Positions 54,495 through 62,718 of a stretch of DNA of 64,000 bases are shown here, piece after piece (within the stretch, counting starts at the first letter, position 1; every line of letters begins with the position of its first letter). Under the pieces are notes generated by a model, which had not been told where the DNA came from, made no database searches, and was given only the letters and a program-made list of their open reading frames with translations. The DNA comes from JBBQLG01 sp964251665 (lineage in GTDB: Bacteria > Bacteroidota > Bacteroidia > Cytophagales > Spirosomataceae), in the NCBI GenBank assembly GCA_964251665.1, contig CAXUKO010000023.1:1-64000 (forward strand), read 5' to 3'. The translations under genes were made by a program, and so were the position numbers.

Positions 54495-56693
54495 TTATGC
54501 GCCTAAAAGTGCAATTACGAGTCGTATCCGGCCATAATCGTACCGCCCGTTCAGGTACTCATAAATGGGCTTCGTCTGCCCTTCGGCAATACCCACAACG
54601 GCAATGGCCGCTTCGATTTCAGCCTGCTCGGCGGGGGTAATCAGCGTGTGCATGTCTACCTCATAGCCCGACTGCTGAAGCTGCACCAGATGGCTGATAA
54701 TGGTACTGGACGACAGGGTTCGTTCGGCGGCCATCTCGTCCAGGCTCATGCCCTTGTTGTACAAATCCAGGGTGAGCAGTTGGGTGGAACCACGTGGTTT
54801 TTCGCCGTTGCTCACCCGACCCATTACGTGCTGTACAATGGCTTCCAGAAAGCGTTTGCCAAAGAGCATCAGCTTTCGCTCGCCCACTCCGCTCACATTA
54901 CGCAGACCGTCGGGCGTGGTTGGCCGTTGTTTGGCCATGTCCTCCAGCGTCGAATCGGTAAAGACCACGTAGGGCGGCACATTCTGCTCGTCGGCAATCC
55001 GCTTGCGCAGGGCCCGCAGTACCTCGAACAGTTCGTCGCGGTTGGGCTCGGCCTTGACGCGGGTTTTTTCCACCACCGGTTTGGGTGCATCGTCGGGTCG
55101 CACCAGGTTAATCACCCGCCCGTTAAACAGCACATCATTGGCCAGGATACCCCGGCGCAGGGCGTAATGCTCGTCGTAGGCAATCTCGATCACACCGATG
55201 TTGATGAGCTGGTGGAGGTAACTGCGCCACTCCTCAAACTTCAGGTCTTTGCCCGCGCCGTAGGTTTTGATCTGGTCGTAGCGGTTCATGACGATGGTCT
55301 GATTGCGCGACCCTCGCAGGACGTCAATCAGCATATTCATGGGCACTTTGGCTCCGATATGTTCCAGCCGCGCAATGGCCGACAGGGCTTTTTGGGCCAG
55401 CACCGTGCCATCGAACGTAACGCGGGGACTCAGGCAAACATCACAGTTCCCACAGGGTTCGCGCAGATCTTCCGAGAAATAGCTGAGCAGAATCTGACGG
55501 CGGCAGGTATTGGCTTCGGCGTATTGCTGAATACGCTCCAGTTTGGCCAGTTGCAGCCCCAGATTGGCGGGCGCATTCTGCGACAGCATATCCTTGTAAG
55601 TAGCAATGTCGGCGAAGCTATAAAAAAGCACCGTATCGGACTTACCACCATCGCGGCCGGCCCGACCGATCTCCTGGTAATAGCTTTCCAGGTTCTTGGG
55701 CAGGTTGTAATGAATTACCCACCGCACGTTCGACTTGTCAATACCCATCCCGAAGGCAATAGTCGCGCACATGATTCGGACATCATCGCGCAGGAAAGCC
55801 TCCTGGATGCGGGCGCGTTCGGATGCTTCCATACCGGCATGATAGAAAGCCGCCGGAAATCCCTTCTCCTGCAATTTAGCCGCCAGCGACTCGCACGACT
55901 TACGGCTCAGGCAATAGATAATGCCGGATGTATCGGGCTTGAGTTGCAGCAGCCGAATAATCTGCGGCAGCCGGTTGGTGCCGGGCAGCACTTTTAAACT
56001 GAGGTTTTCGCGGTTAAACGAGGCCACAAATACGGCCGGATCGTGCATACCGATCCGGTCTACAATATCCTGCCGGGTTAGTTTATCGGCGGTTGCCGTC
56101 AGCGCCATCACCGGTACCTGGGGAAAATGGGTTTTCAGGACGTGAAGCTGAGTATACTCCGGCCGGAAGTCATGCCCCCAGGACGAAATGCAGTGCGCTT
56201 CGTCGATGGCAAACAGCGAAATATCGAGTTGTTTCAGGAAGATAAAAAAGGCTTCACTAGTCAGCTTCTCGGGCGAAACGTAAATCAGTTTCAGCTTACC
56301 CGTCCGGGCATCATCCTCAATCTGACGCTGCTCGCGGCCACTTTGGGTGCTGTTCAGAAAAGCGGCCGGAATACCATTCAGCAGTAATGCTTCAACCTGA
56401 TCTTTCATCAGCGCGATCAACGGCGAAACGACCACACAGATGCCGGACTTCATCAGGGCCGGAATCTGAAAACAGACGGATTTACCGCCCCCCGTCGGCA
56501 TGAGCACCACCGTATCACGACCACTCAGGATAGACTGGATAATATCAGCCTGCATGGGCCGAAACTGATCATAACCGTAATAGCGTTTCAGAAGAGCCGT
56601 GGCTGAATGCACTGACGGGTCGCCAGCGGCAGCCGGTTGATAGTCGAACAGCGCTTCGCTGGCGTAGGATAGAGTTTCGTTGGGAACTGGCAT
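54495..56693 (-). CDS. recQ: ATP-dependent DNA helicase RecQ
   Basis: RecQ unwinds DNA 3' to 5' in recombination and repair. The 732-residue product has Walker A (LMPTGGGKSVCF), the DEAH box (LFAIDEAHCISSWGHDFRPEY), motif VI near QEIGRAGRDG, a zinc cluster of Cys residues (CRRQILLSYFSEDLREPCGN followed by CDVC), a winged-helix domain and an HRDC domain near 530-610. The C-terminal 100 residues hold a further helix-turn-helix-like segment (RTLSSSTIISHLVQLQQSGY) often seen in Bacteroidota RecQ. Confidence 0.96.
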   Translation of the reverse strand: MPVPNETLSYASEALFDYQPAAAGDPSVHSATALLKRYYGYDQFRPMQADIIQSILSGRDTVVLMPTGGGKSVCFQIPALMKSGICVVVSPLIALMKDQVEALLLNGIPAAFLNSTQSGREQRQIEDDARTGKLKLIYVSPEKLTSEAFFIFLKQLDISLFAIDEAHCISSWGHDFRPEYTQLHVLKTHFPQVPVMALTATADKLTRQDIVDRIGMHDPAVFVASFNRENLSLKVLPGTNRLPQIIRLLQLKPDTSGIIYCLSRKSCESLAAKLQEKGFPAAFYHAGMEASERARIQEAFLRDDVRIMCATIAFGMGIDKSNVRWVIHYNLPKNLESYYQEIGRAGRDGGKSDTVLFYSFADIATYKDMLSQNAPANLGLQLAKLERIQQYAEANTCRRQILLSYFSEDLREPCGNCDVCLSPRVTFDGTVLAQKALSAIARLEHIGAKVPMNMLIDVLRGSRNQTIVMNRYDQIKTYGAGKDLKFEEWRSYLHQLINIGVIEIAYDEHYALRRGILANDVLFNGRVINLVRPDDAPKPVVEKTRVKAEPNRDELFEVLRALRKRIADEQNVPPYVVFTDSTLEDMAKQRPTTPDGLRNVSGVGERKLMLFGKRFLEAIVQHVMGRVSNGEKPRGSTQLLTLDLYNKGMSLDEMAAERTLSSSTIISHLVQLQQSGYEVDMHTLITPAEQAEIEAAIAVVGIAEGQTKPIYEYLNGRYDYGRIRLVIALLGA

Positions 56694-56779
56694 AGGTAGC
56701 GTTACGGAGGTAAAAAGGTGTCGTTTATCAGCAATCCGCTAACCCTCCGGCAACGACGAATGGGATAAGGCAATAGAGT

Positions 56780-56787
56780 CAAATATA
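56780..56787 (-). promoter_or_regulatory. Candidate -7 element of recQ
   Basis: On the minus strand this reads TATATTTG, a full match to TAnnTTTG, about 87 bases before the recQ ATG. Confidence 0.45.
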
Positions 56788-56939
56788 CAAAAAATACCGG
56801 ATGTGGCGTCGTTTATAACACGCCCGGCTTGGTAAGAATTCAGCAGTTTAATAGCAATTTAATTGGATAAGATGTGAATTTAAGGCAATTTTTGGCGCTG
56901 AAGTTCAGCCATATTGCTTACTAAACATCTACAAAAGCC

Positions 56940-57455
56940 ATGAAAAAGACCCTCGCCCTCTGTTCATTCGTTCTTGGTATGCTGATTACCCTTGGGGCTT
57001 CTGCTCAGGACACTAAAACGGCAGATAAGAAAGCGGCTAAAGAAACCAAAAAGGCGGAAGCTGCCGCCGATAAATCGGCTAAAAGTGCGGCTAAGATGGA
57101 AACCAAGGCAGCAAGCGATGCCGTACCGGCTACCGACCGCATGGCCGCAGCCCGGGCCGCCAAAGCCGAAAAGAAAGCAGCCAGAGATGCTGCAGCAGCT
57201 GGTAGCGCGAATACGGCGGGAATGAAGGATGATAAAATGTCGAATTCGTCGACCACGAAGATGACGGATTCTAAGGTGACTAAATCATCCACCAAACCCA
57301 TGAAAGAAGAAAAAGCGACGCCTGCCGACTACAAAGCTCCCGTCGACAAAAGTAGTAAGGGTCCTAACGGCGAAGTGGTGTACAGCGGGCCGCGTGGCGG
57401 CAAGTACTACATCAACAAAAACGGCAACAAGACGTATTTGAGTAGCATGAAATAG
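56940..57455 (+). CDS. Secreted basic Lys/Ala-rich protein with PBCV-type tail
   Basis: This 171-residue protein has a signal peptide (LALCSFVLGMLITLGASAQ) followed by about 110 residues of low-complexity Lys/Ala/Asp/Ser/Thr sequence. It ends in a short folded motif, PNGEVVYSGPRGGKYYINKN and then GNKTYLSS, of the PBCV basic-adaptor type (GPRGGKYYIN). The tail is thought to bind acidic polymers in other systems; its role here is unknown. A palindromic repeat lies directly after the gene. Confidence 0.75.
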   Translation: MKKTLALCSFVLGMLITLGASAQDTKTADKKAAKETKKAEAAADKSAKSAAKMETKAASDAVPATDRMAAARAAKAEKKAARDAAAAGSANTAGMKDDKMSNSSTTKMTDSKVTKSSTKPMKEEKATPADYKAPVDKSSKGPNGEVVYSGPRGGKYYINKNGNKTYLSSMK

Positions 57456-57476
57456 GACAGTGCGTGATTAATTAGC

Positions 57477-57506
57477 GTGGTGTCGGGTTCTCGAACCCGA
57501 CACCAC
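57477..57506. repeat. Palindromic repeat GTGGTGTCGGGTT, copy 2
   Basis: Arms 57477-57489 and 57494-57506 with a CTCG loop repeat the core of the element at 50623-50660, with one base difference in the loop. It too lies between convergent genes. Confidence 0.85.
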
Positions 57507-57514
57507 ATTACAAC

Positions 57515-58180
57515 CTACAACCCATTTATCCGTAACAACTGATTCGGGTCGGGGCACAGATCGGCAAATACCGCACGGTCAGACAAGGTACAGACCCCGG
57601 CAAAATCACCCCGGCGGCCCATCATATCGCGCATCAACTGAAAATGGAGATGCGGTGGCCAATCTCCATTTTCGGGAAACGGCCCAATAGCCGCAATGAC
57701 CTCCCCCGCTTTCACTTGTTTACCTTCGTAAAGACCAGTAAGCGACGTCCGGCTCAGGTGGCCGTATAGCGAGTACAATTTCTCCCCCTTCAGGTCGTGT
57801 TCCAGAATAATAGTCGGGCCGTAATCGCCAAACCCTGCATTATCGGCGAAGCTATGAATAATGCCGTCCAGTGGTGCTGAAACCAGCGTACCGGCCGGTG
57901 CCCATAAGTCGATACCCAGGTGAATAGTACGCGGCTCGTCGGTTTGCTGAAAATGGGGACTTCGCCGGTAAATCACACGGGGCTCCAGATAGCCACCTAC
58001 GCCGACACGGGCTCCAGCCTCGCGAATTTTACCAAACACATACGCATCAAATGTAGCGGTGTTGGTCAGGTCAAGTGTAGCCAGATCAGGATTAGTGCCC
58101 GTGAAATCCAGAATCAGGTACGGATCGATCTGAAAGTCAATTGGGATAACGGGGTGGGCGAATAGTTGGGGCAGCTTCAT
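57515..58180 (-). CDS. M23-family peptidase (LytM-type)
   Basis: A 221-residue protein whose C-terminal two thirds is an M23/LytM domain: the first zinc ligands in IHLGIDLWAPAGT, the second His in PHLHFQL near residue 183, and the strand motif VKAGEVIAAIGPFPENGDWP between them. M23 enzymes cut peptide bridges in peptidoglycan. There is no obvious signal peptide at the chosen start, so it may be cytoplasmic or exported another way, which is unusual for the family. Confidence 0.85.
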   Translation of the reverse strand: MKLPQLFAHPVIPIDFQIDPYLILDFTGTNPDLATLDLTNTATFDAYVFGKIREAGARVGVGGYLEPRVIYRRSPHFQQTDEPRTIHLGIDLWAPAGTLVSAPLDGIIHSFADNAGFGDYGPTIILEHDLKGEKLYSLYGHLSRTSLTGLYEGKQVKAGEVIAAIGPFPENGDWPPHLHFQLMRDMMGRRGDFAGVCTLSDRAVFADLCPDPNQLLRINGL

Positions 58181-58310
58181 TTGGTATCAGAAAGCATTGT
58201 GTTCTCGGCTAAAGGTCGCGTACATTCCTCCGTTGTTGGTATATTTACCTTTACTTTCTTTTGCTAAATCAGCGAATCACCTCATAAACAGGCCTTTTAG
58301 CCACTCATAA

Positions 58311-59819
58311 ATGAATCCTACGGTAACGAAGCCATCTCCCTCCGCCACTATTTTCGGGCATCCGGTTGGCCTGTTTGTTCTTTTCTTCACCGAGATGTGG
58401 GAGCGATTCAGCTACTACGGTATGCGGGCCATTTTGCTGCTGTTCCTGATCGATACCGTGCGGGGTGGCATGGGACTCAACGAATCAGAAGGGGCTGCTA
58501 TCTACGGTATTTACACGGCTTCGGTTTATCTGCTTTCGCTGCCCGGCGGCTGGATTGCCGATAATCTGCTGGGACAGCGCAAATCCATCTTATACGGTGG
58601 TATAGTGATTATGCTGGGCCACATTATCCTGGCTATTCCGTCCGGACCAGGGCTGTTCTACGCAGGTCTGTCGGTGGTAGCTATGGGAACGGGTATGCTC
58701 AAACCAAATATCAGCAGTGTGGTGGGTGAACTGTACCCCGAAGGTGGTGCCCGTAAAGATGCCGCGTTTTCCATTTTCTACATGGGTATCAATACGGGTT
58801 CACTGCTGGGCATTTCCATTGTGGGGTATCTGGGACAAAAGGTAGGCTGGCATTATGGTTTTGGTGCGGCTGCGGTGGCCATGGCACTGGGCATCGTTAC
58901 GTTTCAGGTATTTGGCAAACGCTACCTCGGCGAACATGGCAACTTTGTGGCCCGGCAGATCGACCCGGCTACGGGACAGAAATCGGCCGGCAATCGCTCG
59001 CTATTGTTCTTTCTGGCCGGTATTGTTGGGCTGATGGTTATCCTGCAGCTCACCCACGTGCTGGACCTGACTACCGCGCTTGGGCTAGCCCAGGCGATGG
59101 GTGCTATTATTTCGCTGGTTGCGCTGGGTTACTTTGCCTATATTCTGCTGGCAGGCGGGTTGGATGCCGTCGAGAGAAAGCGGGTAATGGTACTCTTTGT
59201 CTTTTTTCTGGGAGCAGCCGTGTATTGGGCGGGCAATGAACAGCAGGGGTCTTCGCTACAAATTTTCGCCGACCGCTACACCAACCTCAATCTCTTTGGC
59301 TGGCAGATGCCTTCGAGTTGGTTTCAAAACCTCAATCCGGCTTTTATTCTCATTTTCTCACCGGTTCTGGCTGTGTTGTGGGTATTTCTGGCCAACCGAA
59401 AGATCAATTTTCCGGTACCCGCCAAATTCGCAACGAGTTTACTACTGCTGGGGGTGGCCTACGTGTTCATGGTTTTTGCGTCAAAACTGGCTCTGACCGG
59501 CGTTCGAACATCACCTCTATACCTGACAGCGACTTACTTCTTTTTTACGCTTGCGGAGCTGTTTTTAAGTCCGGTGGGGCTGAGTGCATTCTCTAAACTG
59601 GCTCCCAAACGGTACACCAGTCAGTTGATGGGCGTTTGGTTTATTGGCTCGTCCTTGGGCAACCTGATTGCAGGCCTGTTCGCCGGTGGATTCGACGAGA
59701 AGAATGTGCAGCAGATGCCGGGGCTATTTCAGAGTGTAGCCCTTTTTGCGCTGGTCAGCGGGATAGTGCTGATGCTCTTCGTTAAACCACTAAAACGCTG
59801 GATGGGGGGCATTGAGTAA
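58311..59819 (+). CDS. POT-family proton-peptide symporter
   Basis: The 502-residue transporter belongs to the proton-dependent oligopeptide family. The E-x-x-E-R motif appears as FFTEMWERFSYYGMRAILLL, and the PTR2 signature as FSIFYMGINTGSLLG. About 12-14 membrane helices can be traced. It imports di- or tripeptides with protons. It is divergent from the M23 peptidase gene across a 130-base gap. Confidence 0.92.
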   Translation: MNPTVTKPSPSATIFGHPVGLFVLFFTEMWERFSYYGMRAILLLFLIDTVRGGMGLNESEGAAIYGIYTASVYLLSLPGGWIADNLLGQRKSILYGGIVIMLGHIILAIPSGPGLFYAGLSVVAMGTGMLKPNISSVVGELYPEGGARKDAAFSIFYMGINTGSLLGISIVGYLGQKVGWHYGFGAAAVAMALGIVTFQVFGKRYLGEHGNFVARQIDPATGQKSAGNRSLLFFLAGIVGLMVILQLTHVLDLTTALGLAQAMGAIISLVALGYFAYILLAGGLDAVERKRVMVLFVFFLGAAVYWAGNEQQGSSLQIFADRYTNLNLFGWQMPSSWFQNLNPAFILIFSPVLAVLWVFLANRKINFPVPAKFATSLLLLGVAYVFMVFASKLALTGVRTSPLYLTATYFFFTLAELFLSPVGLSAFSKLAPKRYTSQLMGVWFIGSSLGNLIAGLFAGGFDEKNVQQMPGLFQSVALFALVSGIVLMLFVKPLKRWMGGIE

Positions 59820-59936
59820 CCAATGAATCGTTGCTATTTCCAAAACTGCAAATGATGCAAAAACCATTGCTGAAACGTTCGCAATGTCAGTCGACAAAAT
59901 AAAGACCAGTATAGGTGCTACCTGGCGGAGACAAGC

Positions 59937-60272
59937 TTAACCACCGGCCTTTTTAGCTCTATAGCCCTTGCCCGTCAGCCAGGCCAGCGCCTTGTCGCGG
60001 TGGTCGCCCTGAATTAGAATTTCACCGTCTTTAGCCGAGCCGCCTGCCCTACAGGCGGCTTTTAGCTGTTTGGCCAGATCAGCCAGATCGGTATCGGTAC
60101 CCACAAAGTCGCGCACGGTGGTTACAACCTTGCTGCCACCCAGTTTAACTAACCAGATCTTCAGGTTCTGCTGAGCCGGGGGCAGCGTTGGTACATCGGT
60201 TGGGGTGTTATCCTGATATTGAAAATCGGGGTCAGTAGAAAATACGACTCCAGTTCGATTCTTCTTACTCAT
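59937..60272 (-). CDS. SUI1/eIF1-like translation factor (YciH type)
   Basis: This 111-residue protein has an N-terminal polar segment and a C-terminal SUI1 domain (KVVTTVRDFVGTDTDLADLA, then CRAGGSAKDGEILIQGDHRD). Bacterial YciH homologues influence start-site fidelity on the ribosome. The gene ends the leftward unit that includes the diacylglycerol kinase gene, 9 bases upstream. Confidence 0.9.
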   Translation of the reverse strand: MSKKNRTGVVFSTDPDFQYQDNTPTDVPTLPPAQQNLKIWLVKLGGSKVVTTVRDFVGTDTDLADLAKQLKAACRAGGSAKDGEILIQGDHRDKALAWLTGKGYRAKKAGG

Positions 60273-60281
60273 TCTGTTAGG

Positions 60282-61157
60282 TTATAAAATCACCAGTAAA
60301 CTGCCCGGTAACACCCGTACCTTGCAAACGCCGGAGTCGATCCGCAGTGGTTCCCCATCAGCGTGGATCAGCATAGAGCCTTCCGTTTGCACCGTGGCTG
60401 TCGTGATGGTCTCACCATGCCAATACGGTGACCCTTCTACGCTTCGATTTAAAAACTGCCAGCCCAAAACGCCCAGAAAGGGTTTCGGAAAAGGGCGAAC
60501 TTGGCACATATCCAGCCGTCCGTCAGATACGTTGGCCGATGGAGCAATCCAGACATTATTGCCAAACTGGCCTGCATTGGCAAATGTCAGCGAATACAAT
60601 TCTTTTTCCTGACCATTGATCAGGTAGTTCACCGGACGATACTGCTGAAACGATTGCCAGGTCGTTCGGATATACACCGGCAGCCCCCGCATGTTTTCTC
60701 TGGCAAAGGCATGCGCTACGTAGGCATCAAATCCGGTACCGGCAGTACAGAAAAAGGGAAATTCATTCAGTTCTCCGCTATCAATCACCACGGGCTTACC
60801 GGCCAGGGCTCTGTCTATTGCCCGGAGGGGGTTAAGCGGAATTTTCAGATGACGGGCCAGTCCATTACCGGAGCCAATGGGGATTACGCCGAGTGCCGTA
60901 GCGGTGTGCCGCAGTGACCGGGCAGCTTCGTTGATGGAGCCATCGCCACCCACAACCAGCACGCGGCTGATGCCTTGCCGAGCGGCAGTCAGCGCAAGTT
61001 CAGTGGCGTGTCCGGGGCCGGTAGTTAGTGCCACCTCAGGCGTGTAACCGGCAGCTTCTGCCCGACGCAGCAACTGTTCTCTCAATTGCTGTTTGCGGCC
61101 AATAGACTGCGTACCCGAATGCGGGTTGATAATCGCCAGCAGGTCTGGTTTCGCCAC
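60282..61157 (-). CDS. Diacylglycerol kinase family lipid kinase
   Basis: This 291-residue protein has the DAGK catalytic fold of the YegS/DgkB group: LLAIINPHSGTQS, the glycine-rich VLVVGGDGSINEAARSL and PIGSGNGLARHL. It phosphorylates a lipid with a free hydroxyl group, such as diacylglycerol or a sphingoid base; which one cannot be told. The start is GTG at 61157, three bases after the stop codon of the small membrane protein, so translation is probably coupled. The downstream SUI1 gene is in the same unit. Confidence 0.9.
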   Translation of the reverse strand: MAKPDLLAIINPHSGTQSIGRKQQLREQLLRRAEAAGYTPEVALTTGPGHATELALTAARQGISRVLVVGGDGSINEAARSLRHTATALGVIPIGSGNGLARHLKIPLNPLRAIDRALAGKPVVIDSGELNEFPFFCTAGTGFDAYVAHAFARENMRGLPVYIRTTWQSFQQYRPVNYLINGQEKELYSLTFANAGQFGNNVWIAPSANVSDGRLDMCQVRPFPKPFLGVLGWQFLNRSVEGSPYWHGETITTATVQTEGSMLIHADGEPLRIDSGVCKVRVLPGSLLVIL

Positions 61158-61160
61158 GAA

Positions 61161-61274
61161 TCAGGAGAAAAAAATAAAGAGGATCAGAATAAAGACAACG
61201 ATGAATATGTAATACCAACCGTCAGAAAAGATATACGGTTTATAATTTTCATAAAATTCGCGAAGCCATTTCAT
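61161..61274 (-). CDS. 37-residue membrane protein upstream of lipid kinase
   Basis: An ATG at 61274 opens a short frame ending in TGA at 61161-61163. The product begins MKWLREFYENYKPYIFSDGW and ends in a 17-residue helix of Ile, Val, Phe and Leu (YIFIVVFILILFIFFS): an amphipathic basic/aromatic head plus one membrane helix. The stop codon is 3 bases from the GTG of the lipid kinase. The sequence pattern and tight coupling support a real gene. The function is unknown; a membrane tether or partner for the kinase is a guess. Confidence 0.75.
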   Translation of the reverse strand: MKWLREFYENYKPYIFSDGWYYIFIVVFILILFIFFS

Positions 61275-61401
61275 ATTTTTGATGTCAGATCGAGCGCTGC
61301 TGTTGAAATTGATAGCCGTTGGTTACGATTTCAGCAAAAAGCTGATCAATTAGGCTATCCCTGGCAACGAGCCGATTATCTCCTGTAAAGTTCGGTATAA
61401 A

Positions 61402-61839
61402 ATGAAGGCACTCCGCTGTTCTCTCCTAGTTTGGGCCGTTTTACTGGTTGTACCGACGCTGGCCCAATCACCCGCCGATCGTAAAGCCATTCTGGAAACC
61501 CTTAAACGGCAAACCACTGACTGGAACGCCGGACGGGTAGACCGGTTCATGAACGGCTATTGGAAATCAGATTCGCTGACCTTTGTTGGTAAAGCGGGTG
61601 TTACCTACGGTTACATGGAAACGCTGGCTAATTACAGGAAACGTTACCCCGACCGGGCGTCGATGGGTACGCTGAAATTTGATATTTTACAGTTGGATTT
61701 TCCGGCCCGGAACATGGCCTACGTAATTGGAGGCTGGCATCTGACCCGGCCCAAAATAGGCGATGCTGCCGGCCATTTCTCGCTGCTGTGGCGTAAAATC
61801 AATAATCGCTGGATTATCGTCAGCGACCATTCGAGTTGA
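61402..61839 (+). CDS. DUF4440 (SnoaL-like) exported protein
   Basis: A 145-residue protein with a signal peptide (CSLLVWAVLLVVPTLAQ) and an NTF2-like cone fold of the DUF4440/SnoaL group: TTDWNAGRVDRFMNGYWKSD, then VTYGYMETLANYRKRYP and LLWRKINNRWIIVSDHSS at the end. Members bind small hydrophobic ligands or act as isomerases or hydrolases; none can be assigned. The gene is followed by a 17-bp-arm palindrome. Confidence 0.85.
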   Translation: MKALRCSLLVWAVLLVVPTLAQSPADRKAILETLKRQTTDWNAGRVDRFMNGYWKSDSLTFVGKAGVTYGYMETLANYRKRYPDRASMGTLKFDILQLDFPARNMAYVIGGWHLTRPKIGDAAGHFSLLWRKINNRWIIVSDHSS

Positions 61840-61844
61840 AACAG

Positions 61845-61892
61845 GTTTGTCGTTCGTGGTTGGCTTCGCCGAGGAAACCACGAACGACAAAC
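61845..61892 (+). terminator. 17-bp palindrome with inner hairpin
   Basis: GTTTGTCGTTCGTGGTT (61845-61861) is exactly complementary to 61876-61892; the 14-base interior can form its own GGC/GCC stem. The DUF4440 stop lies 5 bases before it. It probably ends that transcript or attenuates maoC expression. Confidence 0.6.
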
Positions 61893-61906
61893 TACAAACT
61901 ACGTTT

Positions 61907-62317
61907 ATGCAACCTTTTGAAACAGGTGCCACGCACCAGCACGCTTTTCGCTTTTCACAGTCTGATGTCGAGGACTTCGCCCGCGTAACGGGCGATAACA
62001 ATCCGCTGCATATTGATGCCGAATACGCAGCAACCACGCCTTTTAAACGCCCCATTATTCACGGCATGCTGGGTGCCAGTATTTTCACTAAAGTGCTGGG
62101 CACCGAGTTTCCGGGTTATGGGTCGGTTTACCTCGGACAGACGCTGGAGTTTTTGCGCCCAATGTTTGTCGACACGGATTACGAAGCAGTATTCACCGTT
62201 AAGTCGATCAATGCCGACAAACATACCGCTGAAATCCTGGGCGAACTACGCGACGCGCAGACGGGTAAGGTTACCACGCGGGGTATGGCTACGCTGATGC
62301 ATCGGGAGAAAATCTAA
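61907..62317 (+). CDS. MaoC-like hot-dog dehydratase
   Basis: The 136-residue protein has the R-specific enoyl-CoA hydratase signature: the catalytic Asp/His in FARVTGDNNPLHIDAEYA and the GMLGASIFTKVLG helix. Such enzymes hydrate or dehydrate acyl-CoA or acyl-ACP chains. ATG 61907 is chosen; the longer frame runs back through the palindrome and the DUF4440 gene by chance. Confidence 0.9.
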   Translation: MQPFETGATHQHAFRFSQSDVEDFARVTGDNNPLHIDAEYAATTPFKRPIIHGMLGASIFTKVLGTEFPGYGSVYLGQTLEFLRPMFVDTDYEAVFTVKSINADKHTAEILGELRDAQTGKVTTRGMATLMHREKI

Positions 62318-62331
62318 CGCCCGGATACAGC

Positions 62332-62364
62332 AACGCCCGCACAGAGCGAATCTGTGCGGGCGTT
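62332..62364. terminator. Hairpin between maoC and histone-like gene
   Basis: A 14-bp perfect stem (arms 62332-62345 and 62351-62364, starting AACGCCCGC) with a GCGAA loop lies between convergent genes and is followed on the plus strand by GGCGTTTTGG. Confidence 0.75.
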
Positions 62365-62383
62365 GGCGTTTTGGTAAAAACGA

Positions 62384-62572
62384 TTATGCCTTGCTGGCAG
62401 CTTCGTTCTTTTTGTCCTGTACTTCCGAGCGGATGTCCTGCGCCAGTGTTTTCAGGTCCTGCATTCCTTTACGGACGCGGGTGCCAGCTGCCTGGTTCTC
62501 TTTTTCGTAGAATTTCTCGAAATCACCTTCCAGTGACATAACCAGATTTTTTACTTCCTCAAAGCGTGTCAT
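62384..62572 (-). CDS. Histone H1-like (Hc1-type) small protein
   Basis: This 62-residue helical, Lys- and Glu-rich protein (MTRFEEVKNLVMSLEGDFEK, then KENQAAGTRVRKGMQDLKTL) fits the short histone-H1-like family common in Cytophagales, especially the GTRVRKGMQDLKTLAQDIR stretch. Members are thought to bind DNA. The gene ends at the hairpin that also closes the maoC gene and starts 146 bases downstream of the PLP enzyme stop. Confidence 0.8.
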   Translation of the reverse strand: MTRFEEVKNLVMSLEGDFEKFYEKENQAAGTRVRKGMQDLKTLAQDIRSEVQDKKNEAASKA

Positions 62573-62718
62573 AGCGATACGAACGGGGGTTTGGAGTGTG
62601 AAAAATGCCCTAAAACTGCTAAAAACGCGGTTTTCGCTGGAAATATAGCTATTCGGATACAGAGTGCAATAAGGGTGACAAAAAAATCTACAAAAAATAC
62701 AAAATATGACCCCTAAGG

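Noticed and set aside
54648..55997. Open frame of 449 codons antisense to recQ
   Set aside because: It mirrors recQ codon structure on the other strand and has no family resemblance or separate start context.
50623..57506. Repeated palindromes considered as a CRISPR array
   Set aside because: Only two copies, 7 kb apart, without spacers or cas genes.
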